Assembly: GCF_051014685.1 (NCBI RefSeq)
Contig: NC_135055.1
Location: 1,550,001-1,614,000 of the forward strand
Reading direction: 5' to 3'
Source: Ptiloglossa arizonensis
Taxonomy: Eukaryota > Arthropoda > Insecta > Hymenoptera > Colletidae
DNA length: 64,000 nt
Positions 63,168 through 64,000 of this stretch are shown one piece after another. The notes beneath the pieces are model-generated. The model had not been told where the DNA came from. It did no database searches and saw nothing but the letters and a program-made list of their open reading frames with translations. Both the position numbers and the translations under genes were made by a program. Within the stretch, counting starts at the first letter, position 1, and each line of letters opens with the position of its first letter.

Positions 63168-63730
63168 GGTGTCCTTACATTTGGCATGCGGTTAATCTAG
63201 AATGCCAACAACTTCGCGTACCCGAGTTTCAAAGGCCTCGTTAAACCATAAAACGAAAGGAAGATTTAAAACGTTAAATACTGAAATATTAATCTCGCAG
63301 CTCGTAGAACGTTCAACGGCCAACACGGTCTGTCCAATGAAGTGTTGTACAAGGATTCGCTCGAGGTGTCTCTAGATTTAGCACGTGGATAACCTAAAAT
63401 ATCGAGAAGCCCGGGCCCGTGAGTCTCGAAGACTTATTAAACCATAAACGAAAGGAAGATTTAAAACGTTGAACGTTGAAGTATTAATCTCGCGGGTCGT
63501 AGAGTGTTGTTCAACGGTCACAGTTTGTACCCAGGAATTCCTTAAGGGTGTCTTTGCGTATGGTTAATTCAAAATACTGTGGAGTCTACAAGTTTCAAAG
63601 ACACTACAAACCATCAATGAAGCGACATTAAAGGAGGAACCGACTACTTCGAAAAATAAAATATTCATCTCTGTGTCAGAAAATCGATTAAAGATAGCAA
63701 TCGTGTGGCCTTTCATCGAACCGTGATTGG
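63168..63730 (+). repeat. three-copy tandem repeat, ~190-bp unit
   Basis: Copies open GGTGTC at about 63168, 63365 and 63547 (spacings 197 and 182). The first two share AAACGAAAGGAAGATTTAAA, then ATATTAATCTCGC-type and CGTAGA blocks. The third is more diverged (AAACCATCAATGAAG). Confidence 0.8.
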
Positions 63731-63962
63731 AACGACGAGAAAAGAAAATTGAATTACAGAAAAGTCCAAGTATGAATCGTCCACGAGGAATAATGTTCAA
63801 CGATCGTGTTCCCCGCGAATGGTCCACGACACCCCGTGAACGTTAGGCACCGAACAGATCGCCAGTGGGACATTTCACCGAGACAAAGGTGTGTCGGTGA
63901 TCGCGCGATGAAAATTTTCGGCGGTGCACGTCGTATGCACGCGCGTCCGGAGGAACACCCTG

Positions 63963-63969
63963 TATAAGG
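63963..63969 (+). promoter_or_regulatory. TATA-like box near the right edge
   Basis: TATAAGG within a GC-rich, CpG-rich context and followed by GC-rich sequence to the end of the window. It may mark the start of a rightward gene, but the same ACCCTGTATA pattern also occurs as worn transposon ends, so the call is weak. Confidence 0.2.
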
Positions 63970-64000
63970 CAGGGGGCAGAGGCACGCCGGTTCGCGAGAT

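Overview
The window reads as nuclear DNA of an insect, most likely a hymenopteran (bee, ant or wasp). It is AT-rich and intron-rich, with compact GC- and CpG-rich islands in AT-rich surroundings, short mariner-derived elements with TA duplications, and orthologues of two conserved animal genes. The species cannot be named from sequence alone. No prokaryotic, viral or CRISPR content was seen.

Three protein genes can be supported, all on the + strand. (1) Decaprenyl-diphosphate synthase subunit 1 (PDSS1; qless in Drosophila) has seven recognisable coding exons between 21769 and 42634, including both aspartate-rich catalytic motifs and the complete C-terminus. The mitochondrial presequence and true start were not found with confidence. 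(2) DNAJC9, a J-domain co-chaperone and histone H3-H4 chaperone, is complete in four exons (46329-56326 plus stop; 274 aa). (3) A single-exon secreted or surface leucine-rich-repeat protein (48007-49665) lies inside the 8.95-kb third intron of DNAJC9 on the same strand.

Layout: 1-21.8 kb has no confidently identified gene; it holds scattered GC-rich islands, a 20-bp inverted repeat built from TCAAGGTCA nuclear-receptor sites, palindromes and a TTCGAATA-type repeat. 21.8-42.6 kb is PDSS1, whose large introns carry tandem repeats, microsatellites, three related mariner-type miniature elements, another mariner remnant and a possible pogo fragment. 42.6-46.3 kb is an AT-rich intergenic spacer ending in a short DNAJC9 promoter with an E2F-type site. 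46.3-56.3 kb is DNAJC9 with the nested LRR gene and an exon-like segment at 52.4 kb. 56.3-64 kb has no recognised gene; it holds a CTCF-core match, a perfect palindrome, a GA-rich tract and a ~190-bp tandem repeat, and ends with a TATA-like site that may belong to a gene beyond the edge.

PDSS1 makes the polyprenyl tail of ubiquinone in mitochondria, DNAJC9 acts with HSP70 on histones, and the LRR protein is probably extracellular. There is no sign that the three form one pathway. The points most worth a second look are the same-strand nested gene, possible alternative 3' ends of DNAJC9, the CpG contrast along DNAJC9, and the clustered nuclear-receptor sites.
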